Part shown: in pieces, positions 45,972-54,977 of the stretch
How the letters are laid out: each line of letters starts with the position of its first letter
How positions within the stretch are numbered: position 1 is the stretch's first letter
Assembly (NCBI GenBank): GCA_944392945.1
Contig: CALXYJ010000006.1
Location: forward strand, 1 to 63,112
Length of the DNA: 63,112 bases
Direction of reading: 5' to 3'
Source of the DNA: an uncultured Clostridia bacterium
GTDB lineage: Bacteria; Bacillota; Clostridia; TANB77; CAG-508
Made by a program: the position numbers and the translations under genes
Notes under the pieces: model-generated
Seen by the model: the letters and a program-made list of their open reading frames with translations, nothing else
Databases searched by the model: none
What the model was told of the DNA's origin: nothing

Positions 45972-46883
45972 ATGAAAAATAAAGTAATTATAATAGGTAC
46001 AGGTAATGTCGGTGTTAGCTATGCCTATTCACTTTTAAGTTCAAATTTAAATATTCACGAAATTGTATTAATTGATATTAATACACAAAAGGCTGAAGGA
46101 GAAGCTTTAGATTTACTAAACTGTATTCCTCTAGTTAATACTTCTTCTAAAATAAAATTCGGAACATATGAAGAATGTAATGATGCTTCAATAATATGCA
46201 TAACTGCTGGAGTTAGCCAAAGAGCTAATATTACTTCTAGAATGGAAGATTTAAGTAAAGCAACAAATATTTTTAAAGATATTGTAAAAAATATTGCTTC
46301 TACTAAATTTAATGGAATCATTTTAGTTGCAGGAAATCCATTAGATGTTATGACTTATATAACTTGGAAATATTCCGGCTTAAATTCTAATAGAATTATC
46401 GGTTCTGGAACTTCACTAGATACAGCTAGGCTCCAAAACATTCTTTCTGAAAAATTGAATATTTCACCCAAAAGTATAAATGCATATGTTATTGGTGAAC
46501 ATGGAAATAGTCAATTTATTCCTTGGAGTAATGCAAAAATAGGTTTAGAACCAATTTCTAATTATTTAACATATGATGAAATGCAAAAAATAGAAGAAGA
46601 AACTAGAAATTTTGGATTTAGAATAGCTCAAAAAAAGAATTATACTTGTTTTGGAGTAGCATCTGCTTTAACTAGAATAACTAAAGCCTTAATAGAAGAT
46701 GAGAATTGCATAATTTGTGTATCTTCTTATGATCCTATCCAAAAAGTATTTATTAGCACTCCTTCTGTTATTGGAGAAAATGGAGTAGAACGCACAGGTA
46801 TAATGGCACTTACTCCTGAAGAAATTAAAAAATACGAAAATTCTGCAAACATTATAAAAAAAGCTATTAATGAAATAGATTAA
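45972..46883 (+). CDS. ldh: L-lactate dehydrogenase
   Basis: A 303-residue NAD-dependent LDH/MDH-family enzyme that reduces pyruvate to L-lactate and regenerates NAD+. NAD motif IIGTGNVGVSYAYSLL, the specificity-loop glutamine in TAGVSQRANITSR (Gln marks lactate rather than malate enzymes), the substrate arginine in SGTSLDTARLQ, and the catalytic histidine in IGEHGNSQFIPW. The loop is unusual in having ANITS instead of PGET. GGGAGG lies 8 bases before the ATG. It is followed by a terminator that overlaps the next gene's ribosome site. Confidence 0.9.
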   Translation: MKNKVIIIGTGNVGVSYAYSLLSSNLNIHEIVLIDINTQKAEGEALDLLNCIPLVNTSSKIKFGTYEECNDASIICITAGVSQRANITSRMEDLSKATNIFKDIVKNIASTKFNGIILVAGNPLDVMTYITWKYSGLNSNRIIGSGTSLDTARLQNILSEKLNISPKSINAYVIGEHGNSQFIPWSNAKIGLEPISNYLTYDEMQKIEEETRNFGFRIAQKKNYTCFGVASALTRITKALIEDENCIICVSSYDPIQKVFISTPSVIGENGVERTGIMALTPEEIKKYENSANIIKKAINEID

Positions 46884-46900
46884 TTAATATATCTTTATAT

Positions 46901-46931
46901 ACCTCCTACATTTGTTATAGGGGGTTTTTTT
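46901..46931 (+). terminator. ldh terminator overlapping the next gene's ribosome site
   Basis: ACCTCCTA / TAGGGGGT with a 9-base loop, then seven T. The AGGGGG in the 3' arm is the only ribosome site for the ATG at 46932, and the T-run is its spacer. It looks like a terminator and a translation block in one. Confidence 0.8.
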
Positions 46932-47492
46932 ATGCAAACGTCAAAATCTTTAATTGTCAAAAAGAAATTAACAGATAAGCAATATATTATACTATATTTT
47001 TTTCTTTACGCTTTTATTGGTTGGATAATGGAAACATTATATTCACTCCTTGTACTAGGACATTTTACTAAACGAGGATTTTTATTTGGTCCTATTTGTC
47101 CGATTTATGGATTTGGAGCAATTATGATGATTTTATTTATAAGTAAATATAAAAAAAATTCATTAAAATTATTCTTAGCATCTGCAATCCTGTTCTCTGT
47201 GTTTGAATATATTGTAGGATTTGCATTAGATGCAATATTTGCAGCCAAATGGTGGGATTATACATATGATTTCTTTAATTTAAATGGTCGAATTAGCATT
47301 TTATATACTTTTGCATGGGGATTTATTGGTTTAATTTTTATTAATAATATACATCCATTTTTTTCTAAAAAACTAGAAAAATCAATTAATGCAATTCCTA
47401 CATATATATTGAAATTTTTAGTATATTTATTACCTATTTGTTTATTTATAGATACAACTTTATCTAGTTTAAAATACCTAGGAATTTTATAA
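46932..47492 (+). CDS. CmpB-like membrane protein (PF06541 type), second copy
   Basis: A 186-residue membrane protein with about five or six hydrophobic segments. GFLFGPICPIYGFGAIMM and KWWDYTYDFFNLNGRI mark the same putative ABC-transporter type IV/CmpB family as the product of 39143-39976, but without the soluble C-terminal tail. Function not established. Its ribosome site is embedded in the ldh terminator, so its expression may depend on readthrough and ribosome access. A terminator follows at 47508-47540. Confidence 0.85.
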   Translation: MQTSKSLIVKKKLTDKQYIILYFFLYAFIGWIMETLYSLLVLGHFTKRGFLFGPICPIYGFGAIMMILFISKYKKNSLKLFLASAILFSVFEYIVGFALDAIFAAKWWDYTYDFFNLNGRISILYTFAWGFIGLIFINNIHPFFSKKLEKSINAIPTYILKFLVYLLPICLFIDTTLSSLKYLGIL

Positions 47493-47507
47493 TTTTGTCG
47501 AATTATA

Positions 47508-47540
47508 GGAATATAAATCGAACGATTTATATTCCTTTTT
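47508..47540 (+). terminator. intrinsic terminator
   Basis: Thirteen-base arms GGAATATAAATCG / CGATTTATATTCC nearly back to back, followed by TTTTTATTG, after the second CmpB-like gene. Confidence 0.85.
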
Positions 47541-47541
47541 A

Positions 47542-47570
47542 TTGTCTTTTTTACCATATTTTGGTATAAT
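47542..47570 (+). promoter_or_regulatory. promoter of the alarmone synthetase-like gene
   Basis: TTGTCT (47542-47547), 17-base spacer, TATAAT (47565-47570), about 42 bases before the TTG start at 47612. Confidence 0.7.
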
Positions 47571-47611
47571 ATTCTTTGTGCGTAAATATATTTATAATAG
47601 AGGTGATATAA

Positions 47612-48412
47612 TTGTCTCTTATAACCAAAGATTCAGTAAACTCAAATAGCAATGAAAACAAGATTAATTCTTTTAATTTCGTTTTAACCTTAGAACAAAA
47701 AAAAGAATTGGACGAAAAGTATAGATTATTAGCCTTATACCATACATATATAAATAATTATCTAGAATTTTATATAAAAAATCTTGAACAAGAGAACCAA
47801 ATATTAAAAGCTAGATTTCCAAATGTAATTTTTACATTTTTATCACGAATAAAATCTGAACATAGTTATAGGGAAAAATTAGAAAGAAAAGGAGAAGCCC
47901 TAGATATCTTTGCAGACAAATTAATTATTTTATCTGTAGATGGAAAAACAAATGAAGATTTATTAATAGCCACTTCTTACGATATGGAAAACTTTTTAAA
48001 TACATATAGCCAAGATATTGAAGTAATACCACGAAAAAGAAAGGACTATATCGCTAAGCCTAAAACAAATGGATATTCTTCTCTACATAACACAAAAAAA
48101 ATTATCATAAAAGATAAAAAATCTAATTTTTTTAGAGAAACACAAATTAAAACTTTTAGAATGAGAGAAACAGAGGAAACAGGATTAGCAAGCCATTTTA
48201 CTGTATATAAATCTGATAGGCTATCATTTTTAAGTCGTATAACTGACCAAAAAACTGCAGAATATTTTCTACCAAAATATATGCATTTTGAATATGATAG
48301 AACAAGACAACAAGATAAATTAATATTAGATAGTTTTGAAAGTAGATTTAGGTATTATTTTGGTATAAATTATTCTGATTTTGTAAAAGATAAAACTATT
48401 TATCAAAAATAA
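47612..48412 (+). CDS. small alarmone synthetase-like protein (RelA/SpoT synthetase domain)
   Basis: A 266-residue protein built around a (p)ppGpp-synthetase domain: SRIKSEHSYREKL (78-90) for the ATP-binding helix, DIFADKLII (98-106), DYIAKPKTNGYSSLHNT (145-161) for the GTP/GDP site, ETQIKTFRM (176-184) with the catalytic Glu, and ETGLASHFTVYK (189-200), matching AExGxAAHWxYK of RelA. No hydrolase or regulatory domain. The G-loop Arg and other positions are diverged, so product and activity need testing. It starts at TTG with GAGGTG 6 bases upstream and has its own promoter and terminator. Confidence 0.85.
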   Translation: MSLITKDSVNSNSNENKINSFNFVLTLEQKKELDEKYRLLALYHTYINNYLEFYIKNLEQENQILKARFPNVIFTFLSRIKSEHSYREKLERKGEALDIFADKLIILSVDGKTNEDLLIATSYDMENFLNTYSQDIEVIPRKRKDYIAKPKTNGYSSLHNTKKIIIKDKKSNFFRETQIKTFRMRETEETGLASHFTVYKSDRLSFLSRITDQKTAEYFLPKYMHFEYDRTRQQDKLILDSFESRFRYYFGINYSDFVKDKTIYQK

Positions 48413-48458
48413 TCTCCAATAAAAAACTTTTTTACATTAAATTCTATACTTAAATACG

Positions 48459-48487
48459 AAAAAAACTGTGGATTTCACAGTTTTTTT
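48459..48487 (+). terminator. intrinsic terminator
   Basis: AACTGTG / CACAGTT with a 5-base loop, extended by A/T pairs and ending in a run of seven T, about 46 bases after the alarmone synthetase-like gene. Confidence 0.85.
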
Positions 48488-48556
48488 ATTTGGTATTTTT
48501 CCTAAATAACATAGCAAAATAACTATATTATGTAATTATATAGAAATATATATTTT

Positions 48557-49147
48557 TTATTTATTAAATCTACTAATTGCAAGTCCATCCCCTACTTCTA
48601 GAATTTCTGTAGTACAATTTTCATCTTCTGTTACTTCTTTTATATATTCGCGTAAATTTCTTACAGCTGTCCTTTGTTTGTGTTTATTATAATCACTCAT
48701 AACATAACCTTTATATAAAATATTATCTGCAAAAATTATGCCTCCATTATTTAACATTCTTTTAGCTTGTTCTAAAAAAAATGGATATTTTCCTTTAGCA
48801 GCATCTATAAAAACCACATCATAATTTTCATTTAGATTTGGTAAAATTTCTACTGCATCTCCTTCTAAGATATTTATTTTATCTTCTACTCCGACCTTTA
48901 TTATATTCTCCTTAGCCTCTTCTATTCTTTCGTGATCTCTTTCTATGGTATCTATTGTTCCATTTTCATCTAGATATCTTGAAAAACACATAGCAGAATA
49001 TCCAACAGCAGTTCCTATTTCTAAAATTCTTTTTGGTTTAATATCTTTTAAAATTCCATCTATTATTTCTAATGTATCATCCATAATTATTGGAATATGC
49101 CTTTCTAAAGCATATTCTTTTATCTTTTTTAATTCTTCTTCGTTCAT
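48557..49147 (-). CDS. O-methyltransferase, TrmR/YrrM-like
   Basis: A 196-residue class I methyltransferase with SAM motif ILEIGTAVGYSAMCF, acidic TIERDHERIEEA, EGDAVEILP and VVFIDAAKGKYPFF. This is the AdoMet O-methyltransferase 3 family, which in Bacillus includes TrmR, modifying 5-hydroxyuridine in tRNA; that role is inferred. GGAGG lies 4 bases before the ATG at 49147; an upstream ATG at 49168 would start inside a hairpin. Confidence 0.88.
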   Translation of the reverse strand: MNEEELKKIKEYALERHIPIIMDDTLEIIDGILKDIKPKRILEIGTAVGYSAMCFSRYLDENGTIDTIERDHERIEEAKENIIKVGVEDKINILEGDAVEILPNLNENYDVVFIDAAKGKYPFFLEQAKRMLNNGGIIFADNILYKGYVMSDYNKHKQRTAVRNLREYIKEVTEDENCTTEILEVGDGLAISRFNK

Positions 49148-49167
49148 TATTCCTCCACATTTAAACA

Positions 49168-49189
49168 AGGAAGTAGCAAGCTACTTCCT
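49168..49189 (-). terminator. hairpin after typA
   Basis: Perfect palindrome AGGAAGTAGC / GCTACTTCCT around two bases, 6 bases after the typA stop. The following sequence TTGTTTAAAT is only weakly U-rich, so termination may be partial, allowing the methyltransferase gene to be transcribed. Confidence 0.55.
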
Positions 49190-49195
49190 CATTTA

Positions 49196-51022
49196 CTAAT
49201 CTTCTTTTACTTTTCTTCTTGCTTCTCTTTCCCTCGTCTTAGTATCTAATATTTTCTTTCTTAATCTAATACTCTTTGGAGTTACTTCTACTAATTCATC
49301 ATCTTGTATAAATTCAATAGCTTTTTCCAATGACATTTGAATTGGTGGTACTAATCTTAAAGCATCATCAGAACCTGACGCTCTAGTATTTGTTAAATGT
49401 TTTTCTTTACATACATTAATTGCTAAATCTTCTGGTCTAGAATTAATTCCCACAATCATACCTTCATATACTTCTACTCCAGGTCCTATAAACAAATCTC
49501 CTTTATCTTGAGCATTATATAATCCATATGTTATTGATGTTCCTGCCTCGAAAGCTACAATAGTTCCTCTTGTTCTTGCTACAACAGTACCTTTATATGG
49601 CTCATAATCTTCAAAAACATGGTTCATTGTTCCATTACCTTTCGTGTCTGTCATAAACTCTGTTCTATATCCTATTAAGCCTCTTGATGGAATTTTGAAT
49701 TCTACTTTTGTATGTCCAACTTCAGCTGGCTCCATATTTATCATTTCTGCTTTTCTTTTACCTAATTTCTCTATTACACTTCCAATACAATCATCTGGAA
49801 CATTTACAACAAGTCTTTCTATTGGTTCACACTTTTGTCCATTAATTTCTTTAATTATAACTTTTGGTCTAGATACTAAAAATTCATATCCTTCTCTTCT
49901 CATTGTTTCTATTAATACTGATAAATGTAATTCACCACGTCCTGCTACCTCGAATGCATCTGCAGAATTTGTTTCACTTACACGCAAACTTACGTTTCTT
50001 TCAAGTTCTTTAAACAATCTATCTCTTAAATGTCTTGATGTAATAAATTTACCTTCCTTACCAGCTAATGGACCATCATTTACACTAAAAGTCATTGTAA
50101 CTGTTGGTTCATCTATATCTACAAAATCTATTTTTTCTGGATGGTCTATATCACATATTGTTTCACCAATATTTATATCTGATATACCAGATAATTCAAT
50201 AATATCCCCTGCACCTATTTCTTGAACTTCTACTTTTTTAAGTCCCATATGAGTGTAAATTTTTCCTATTCGAGCATTTTCCATTTTTCCAGCTTTTTTA
50301 CAAATTACAACTGGATCATTAACTTTTAAAATACCTCTTTCTAATCTTCCTATAGCCATTCTTCCAATAAATTCATCATAGTCAATATTAGAAACAAGCA
50401 TTTGTACAGGACCTTCTTCATCACAAGCTGGTGGATTTATTTCTTTAATAATAGTTTCAAATATGCAATTTATGTTATCACTGCTATCTTCCATATGCAT
50501 TTTTGCAATTCCATTTTTAGCAGATGCATAAATTACAGGAAATTCTAATTGTTCATCTGTTGCATCAAGTTCTATAAATAATTCTAATACCTGATCCAAT
50601 ACTTTTGATGGATTTGCTCCAGGTCTATCTATTTTATTTATTACAACAATTGGTTTTAAATTTAATGATAATGCCTTTTTTAATACTTCCCTTGTTTGAG
50701 GCATTGGCCCTTCAAAAGCATCAACTAATAATAAAACTCCATCAACTGTTTTTAAAACTCTTTCTACTTCTCCTCCAAAATCAGCATGTCCAGGAGTATC
50801 TACAATGTTTATTTTTACTCCATTATACATAACAGCTGTATTTTTAGAAAGAATTGTAATTCCTCTTTCTTTCTCTAAAGCATTAGAATCCATTACTCTT
50901 TCATCAACTTTTTCATTATCTCTAAATACATGACTTTGTTTTAAAAGTGCATCTACTAATGTTGTTTTTCCGTGATCTACGTGTGCTATAATTGCAATGT
51001 TTCTTATATTTTTGTTTATCAT
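49196..51022 (-). CDS. typA: ribosome-associated GTPase TypA/BipA
   Basis: A 608-residue translational GTPase involved in ribosome assembly and stress adaptation. G domain motifs [40 protein letters not shown] and SAKNG are visible, then EF-G-like domains and the unique C-terminal domain ([20 protein letters not shown]). The ATG at 51022 is preceded by AGGGAG; a longer frame overlaps rpsA. Confidence 0.96.
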   Translation of the reverse strand: MINKNIRNIAIIAHVDHGKTTLVDALLKQSHVFRDNEKVDERVMDSNALEKERGITILSKNTAVMYNGVKINIVDTPGHADFGGEVERVLKTVDGVLLLVDAFEGPMPQTREVLKKALSLNLKPIVVINKIDRPGANPSKVLDQVLELFIELDATDEQLEFPVIYASAKNGIAKMHMEDSSDNINCIFETIIKEINPPACDEEGPVQMLVSNIDYDEFIGRMAIGRLERGILKVNDPVVICKKAGKMENARIGKIYTHMGLKKVEVQEIGAGDIIELSGISDINIGETICDIDHPEKIDFVDIDEPTVTMTFSVNDGPLAGKEGKFITSRHLRDRLFKELERNVSLRVSETNSADAFEVAGRGELHLSVLIETMRREGYEFLVSRPKVIIKEINGQKCEPIERLVVNVPDDCIGSVIEKLGKRKAEMINMEPAEVGHTKVEFKIPSRGLIGYRTEFMTDTKGNGTMNHVFEDYEPYKGTVVARTRGTIVAFEAGTSITYGLYNAQDKGDLFIGPGVEVYEGMIVGINSRPEDLAINVCKEKHLTNTRASGSDDALRLVPPIQMSLEKAIEFIQDDELVEVTPKSIRLRKKILDTKTREREARRKVKED

Positions 51023-51035
51023 TTTTATTACTCCC

Positions 51036-52121
51036 TTATTCCTTATATTCATTTGATGTATTTTCTAATTCTCTTATTGATAATTCTATCTTTTTATTTT
51101 CTAAATCTAAATCAATTACTTTTGCGTTTACTTTTTGTCCTATTCTTAATTCATCTTCTGGTTTTGCTATTTTTCTTTCGCATATTTGAGAAAGATGTAC
51201 TAAACCTTCTATTCCTGGTTCCAATTCTACAAAAGCTCCAAAAGGCATTAATTTTACTACTTTTACTGTTACTATATCATTTATGTTATATTTTCCTTCT
51301 ACACTTTTCCATGGATCTGGTCCTTTTCCTGCATATGATAATTTTATTCTTCTATTTTCTTTATCAACATCTATTGCTATTACTTCTATTTCTTGTCCAA
51401 TTTTTAAAATTTCATTTGGTGGTGTATTTCTATTCCATGTAATCTCTGAAATATGTAATAAACCTTGTACTACTCCTAAATCTACGAATGCTCCATATGT
51501 ACTAATACTTGTAACTTTACCTTTATATTTCTTTCCTACTTCGGCTTCTTTCCAAAACTCATCTACCATTTTATTTTTTTGCTCATCTGAAACTGCTTTA
51601 ATTGAACCTATTATTCTTCTAGGTCTAAATGTACATTCGATTAATTTAAATTTAACAATTCTATCTTTGTAATCTTTTATATTTTCATTTCTTGTTAACC
51701 CAGATAAAGATATTGGTATAAAGATATTATATCCTTCTTTTGCAATTATAAATCCTTTATCTGTAATACCTGTAATCTTTTCTTCTAATATTTCATTATT
51801 TTTAAATTTTTCTTCTAGCTCTTTTTGAGCTTCCTTCATTTTATATCTTTTGGTAGAAAGTAATACATTACCTTCACCATCATTCATTTTTATTACTTCT
51901 GCCTTAATTTTATCTCCAATTTTTAATTCTTTACTTGGATCTGCAAATTCGTTATATGAATATTCGTCTTTAGGTATTATTCCATCAGCTTTATATCCAA
52001 TATCTATAATTATTTCACCTTTTTTATTTATATTTATTATAGTTCCTTCTATTGTTTCTTTTATATTTATGTTTTTCATTGATTCTTCAATCATTTGCTC
52101 AAAATTTAATTGTTCTGCCAT
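51036..52121 (-). CDS. rpsA: S1-domain protein, 30S ribosomal protein S1 homologue
   Basis: A 361-residue protein with four S1 RNA-binding repeats, including GKVTSISTYGAFVDLGVVQG and VTVKVVKLMPFGAFVELEPG in the last two, the four-repeat form typical of Firmicutes S1 homologues (six in E. coli). It binds mRNA at the ribosome or acts in RNA metabolism. AGGAAGG precedes the ATG; typA follows 13 bases after. Confidence 0.92.
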   Translation of the reverse strand: MAEQLNFEQMIEESMKNINIKETIEGTIININKKGEIIIDIGYKADGIIPKDEYSYNEFADPSKELKIGDKIKAEVIKMNDGEGNVLLSTKRYKMKEAQKELEEKFKNNEILEEKITGITDKGFIIAKEGYNIFIPISLSGLTRNENIKDYKDRIVKFKLIECTFRPRRIIGSIKAVSDEQKNKMVDEFWKEAEVGKKYKGKVTSISTYGAFVDLGVVQGLLHISEITWNRNTPPNEILKIGQEIEVIAIDVDKENRRIKLSYAGKGPDPWKSVEGKYNINDIVTVKVVKLMPFGAFVELEPGIEGLVHLSQICERKIAKPEDELRIGQKVNAKVIDLDLENKKIELSIRELENTSNEYKE

Positions 52122-52143
52122 ATTTTCACCTTCCTAATTTTTC

Positions 52144-52156
52144 GTTACATTGTAAC
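52144..52156. promoter_or_regulatory. perfect short palindrome in the rpsA leader
   Basis: GTTACA-T-TGTAAC lies 22 bases before the rpsA start, just upstream of the ribosome site. Possible operator or RNA hairpin; no regulator is evident. Confidence 0.3.
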
Positions 52157-52199
52157 ATCCTCTTTTGTTCAGTTTTATAGCTATAGGTTACCAACAAAT

Positions 52200-52225
52200 G
52201 GCGTTTTTCATAATTGAAAAACGCC
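52200..52225 (-). terminator. hairpin between plsC and rpsA
   Basis: Perfect ten-base arms GGCGTTTTTC / GAAAAACGCC with a 6-base loop, 29 bases after the plsC stop. A U-run is lacking on the minus strand, so it may be a weak terminator or a leader structure. Confidence 0.5.
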
Positions 52226-52254
52226 TATTCGCAGTAAACTTACAATATTATATA

Positions 52255-52860
52255 TTATTGTTTTATATTTGTCAACATAATTATGTTATCCATTATTTCT
52301 TTACTTACTTTTTCTAATTCTTCTTTAGATGGTTTTTTAGTAACTCTATCACTATAATCTAATGGTTTTCCATAATTAACATATACTCTTTTAAAAGGTT
52401 TCTCTCCACCAGATATTCCTACTGGTTGTACTTTTGCACCTGTTTGCAATACAAAAAAAGCCACACCTTCTTTTACACTTTCTCCCTTTTCTAGACCATT
52501 TCTTGTTCCTTCTGGAAACATAGCTATACTTTCTTTATTTTTTAAAGCTTTTAATGTTGTCTTTAATGCTGTAATTTCTTTATTATCTCTTTTTACATAT
52601 ATAGCATCAAATACAAAACCTAGAAATTTTAAGAATTTATTTTTCGTAAGTTCTTCTTTTGCCATAAATCTAACATGTCTTCCTGCTGTTACAACTATTA
52701 AAGGTGGATCTAAATAACTTCTATGATTTCCACAATATATAACAGGTCCTTCTTTAGGTATATTTTCTTTTCCTATTACTTTTAATCTATATACTATTTT
52801 GCAATACAAAAAAATTGCAGTTCTAACTATTACTCTTAATATTTTTTTTATGATTTTCAT
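52255..52860 (-). CDS. plsC: 1-acyl-sn-glycerol-3-phosphate acyltransferase
   Basis: A 201-residue membrane-associated PlsC that makes phosphatidic acid. Catalytic NHRSYLDPP (H-x4-D) and substrate-binding FPEGTRN motifs are clear, with an N-terminal hydrophobic segment. It overlaps the end of cmk by 38 bases, with AAGGAG within cmk. The usual clostridial neighbour ispH between plsC and rpsA is absent. Confidence 0.95.
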   Translation of the reverse strand: MKIIKKILRVIVRTAIFLYCKIVYRLKVIGKENIPKEGPVIYCGNHRSYLDPPLIVVTAGRHVRFMAKEELTKNKFLKFLGFVFDAIYVKRDNKEITALKTTLKALKNKESIAMFPEGTRNGLEKGESVKEGVAFFVLQTGAKVQPVGISGGEKPFKRVYVNYGKPLDYSDRVTKKPSKEELEKVSKEIMDNIIMLTNIKQ

Positions 52861-53551
52861 TTTTATTCTCCTTAGTTTTTTCTTTTATTATATTAATTAT
52901 TTTATTTTTAACTTTATTTACACTACATTTACTAGAATCTACATATACCGCATCAGGGGCTTTTTTTAATGCTCCTACTTCTTTATTCATATCATTCTTA
53001 TCTCTTTCCATTATGGACTGTAAAACTTCCTCAAATGATTGATTTATTCCATTTCTTTTATTTTGTTTGCAACGTCTTTTAGCTCTTTCTATAGGAGTTG
53101 CATCCAAGTATATTTTTACTTTTGCATCTGGAAAAACTACAGTTGTAATATCTCTTCCTTCCATAATTATATTTTTTCCTTCTTTTAACCAATCATACCC
53201 TATTTTTCTTTCTAGTTCTGTTATTCTATTTCTTACACCTATAATAGCAGAAGTCTTAGAAACTATAGTATTTACTTCCGGCGTTCTTATTTGATTTGTA
53301 ACATCTTCTTCATTTAAGAAAACTATTTGTTTATTATTTTTATTTATTAAATTAATATTTACTTTATCTAATATTTTTTCTACTTCTTCTTCATTATTTA
53401 TATCTATATTATTTTTGATTACTGCTAAAGCATGACATCTATATAACATACCAGTATCTATACTTACCAAATTTAAATCTTTTGCAACTAATTTTGTTAT
53501 AGTTCCCTTTCCTGACCCTGCTGGTCCATCTATTGCAACTATATATGACAT
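52823..53551 (-). CDS. cmk: cytidylate kinase
   Basis: A 242-residue CMP/dCMP kinase. The P-loop AIDGPAGSGKGTITK, DTGMLYRCHAL, GRDITTVVFPDAKVKIYL and RAKRRCKQNKRNG are family motifs. The start at 53551 fits the family N-terminus, with GGTG upstream; an ATG at 53566 gives five more residues and overlaps the preceding stop region. The C-terminus has a Lys/Asn-rich tail where it overlaps plsC. Confidence 0.95.
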   Translation of the reverse strand: MSYIVAIDGPAGSGKGTITKLVAKDLNLVSIDTGMLYRCHALAVIKNNIDINNEEEVEKILDKVNINLINKNNKQIVFLNEEDVTNQIRTPEVNTIVSKTSAIIGVRNRITELERKIGYDWLKEGKNIIMEGRDITTVVFPDAKVKIYLDATPIERAKRRCKQNKRNGINQSFEEVLQSIMERDKNDMNKEVGALKKAPDAVYVDSSKCSVNKVKNKIINIIKEKTKENKNENHKKNIKSNS

Positions 53552-53565
53552 CTTTTCACCATCCA

Positions 53566-54405
53566 CTATTTATTTTCTTCCTTATTTATATGAATTTCTT
53601 TTATGATTATTTTAATCGTTTGAACTCTCATAGTTGTTAATTTTTCTATCTCTTTTATTATTTTATTCTTAAAATTTTCTACTAATAATCTAATATTTCC
53701 TCCATATTCAACACTTAATTCTATATAAACATATGGCCCTTCCTGTTCGTTATCTATACGTACTCTTAAAATATTATATATATTTGGATCTTTTCTTGCT
53801 ATATATTCTATTATCTGTCTAAATACTGTATCAGATATTGTAAAATTTCCTAAGTAACTAAAAGTAGGCCTTATTATTGATTTTTCAGAAATATATGGCT
53901 TATTATTTCTTCCTTTAAATTTAAATATTTGAAGCGGATCTAAAATATATCCCGAAAAATCTTTTTTTATTTCAAATGTTGGTACCGGAATAACATGTTT
54001 TCCCTCTGTTATTCTACTTCTTCTAGCTTCTTGAATTTCTTCTGGAGTTGCAATCTCATCTATATATATAATTTTCTCTATTGGTGGCAAACCTATATTA
54101 GCAGCAATTTTTTTAACCATTCCATCAGATGTTCCTAATATTAATATAGACTCCGGTTTATATTTTTCTATAGCTTTTCTTATTTCATCTTTTTGTTCCT
54201 GCTTTAAAAATAATGCCTTCTTAACTGTTTCTATTTTGGTTGGGGCTTTTTTGGCAGACTCTCCTGCGATTATTTCATTATCATTAATAAATAAACCATC
54301 ATCTATAATATAATGAATATTATTTTCATTTGCTACCATTTGTGCTCTATAACTTTTGCCGGTTCCAGATGGCCCCACAAAAGCATACACTTTTATATTA
54401 TCCAT
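53566..54405 (-). CDS. P-loop ATPase fused to an Asp23-like domain
   Basis: A 279-residue protein. Residues 9-20 contain the Walker A FVGPSGTGKSYRA, and ILILGTSDGMVKKIA later resembles a nucleotide kinase-like core. Residues about 190-279 (VYIELSVEYGGNIRLLVENF and TTMRVQTIKIIIKEIHI) resemble the Asp23/Gls24 alkaline-shock fold. The role is unknown. AAGGAG precedes the ATG, a consensus promoter lies at 54456-54484, and cmk follows with almost no gap, so it leads this operon. Confidence 0.72.
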   Translation of the reverse strand: MDNIKVYAFVGPSGTGKSYRAQMVANENNIHYIIDDGLFINDNEIIAGESAKKAPTKIETVKKALFLKQEQKDEIRKAIEKYKPESILILGTSDGMVKKIAANIGLPPIEKIIYIDEIATPEEIQEARRSRITEGKHVIPVPTFEIKKDFSGYILDPLQIFKFKGRNNKPYISEKSIIRPTFSYLGNFTISDTVFRQIIEYIARKDPNIYNILRVRIDNEQEGPYVYIELSVEYGGNIRLLVENFKNKIIKEIEKLTTMRVQTIKIIIKEIHINKEENK

Positions 54406-54455
54406 ATCTACTCCTTGTATTTTTCCTTACTAATATTTATACATAAGTTTTACAT

Positions 54456-54484
54456 ATTATACCTCATTATTTATTTCTTTTCAA
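54456..54484 (-). promoter_or_regulatory. promoter of the P-loop/cmk/plsC unit
   Basis: TTGAAA (54479-54484), 17-base spacer, TATAAT (54456-54461) on the minus strand. Confidence 0.75.
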
Positions 54485-54505
54485 TATTAGAAATCTTTAT
54501 GTAGT

Positions 54506-54534
54506 TTGAAGTTATTGTATAATAATGCTATAAT
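54506..54534 (+). promoter_or_regulatory. promoter of the small membrane protein gene
   Basis: TTGAAG (54506-54511), 17-base spacer, TATAAT (54529-54534), divergent from the preceding promoter. Confidence 0.7.
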
Positions 54535-54585
54535 AAGAATGATCACATTATTGAATTTAAAAAAACTTCTTGGGAAAGGAATGTC

Positions 54586-54900
54586 ATGCAAGGTAAAGAA
54601 GCATATATGTTATATTTATTAACTTGGTGTTTAAATTTAATTGTTTTTAGCTTGATTTCAAGGTTAGCAATAAATATTCCGGCTATTTTAGCTAAAGGTA
54701 AAAATAAAAACATAATGATTTTATCTTTTTTATTATTCATTCTTTCTTTTTTTACATTGAATGCATGTAACTACTTTAACATGGATATTGGTAGAATAAT
54801 TTCGTATATATGCATCGGAGGAAGTGGAACACTGTTTTGGGTTGTAGCCCCCATTCCTCAAAAAAAACACAAAAAACGGCTTAAGGATCGTAACAAATAA
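54586..54900 (+). CDS. small membrane protein of unknown function
   Basis: A 104-residue protein with three hydrophobic segments (about residues 8-33, 42-60 and 68-88) and a strongly basic C-terminus (PQKKHKKRLKDRNK) likely facing the cytoplasm. No family recognised. It has a good promoter, AAAGGA before the ATG, and a strong terminator after it, so it is a genuine single-gene unit. Confidence 0.65.
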   Translation: MQGKEAYMLYLLTWCLNLIVFSLISRLAINIPAILAKGKNKNIMILSFLLFILSFFTLNACNYFNMDIGRIISYICIGGSGTLFWVVAPIPQKKHKKRLKDRNK

Positions 54901-54942
54901 CCAGTGTCTCTAATAAATAATTTTTAAACAAGAAGTTTTTTA

Positions 54943-54968
54943 GGCAGACGAAAACGTCTGCCTTTTTT
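54943..54968. terminator. strong bidirectional terminator
   Basis: GGCAGACG-AAAA-CGTCTGCC followed by TTTTTT; it lies between the small membrane protein gene and the convergent pgi. Confidence 0.9.
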
Positions 54969-54977
54969 ATGCACTAA

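Noticed and set aside
49644..50225. Open frame antisense to typA
   Set aside because: Shadow of a conserved gene with no supporting signal.
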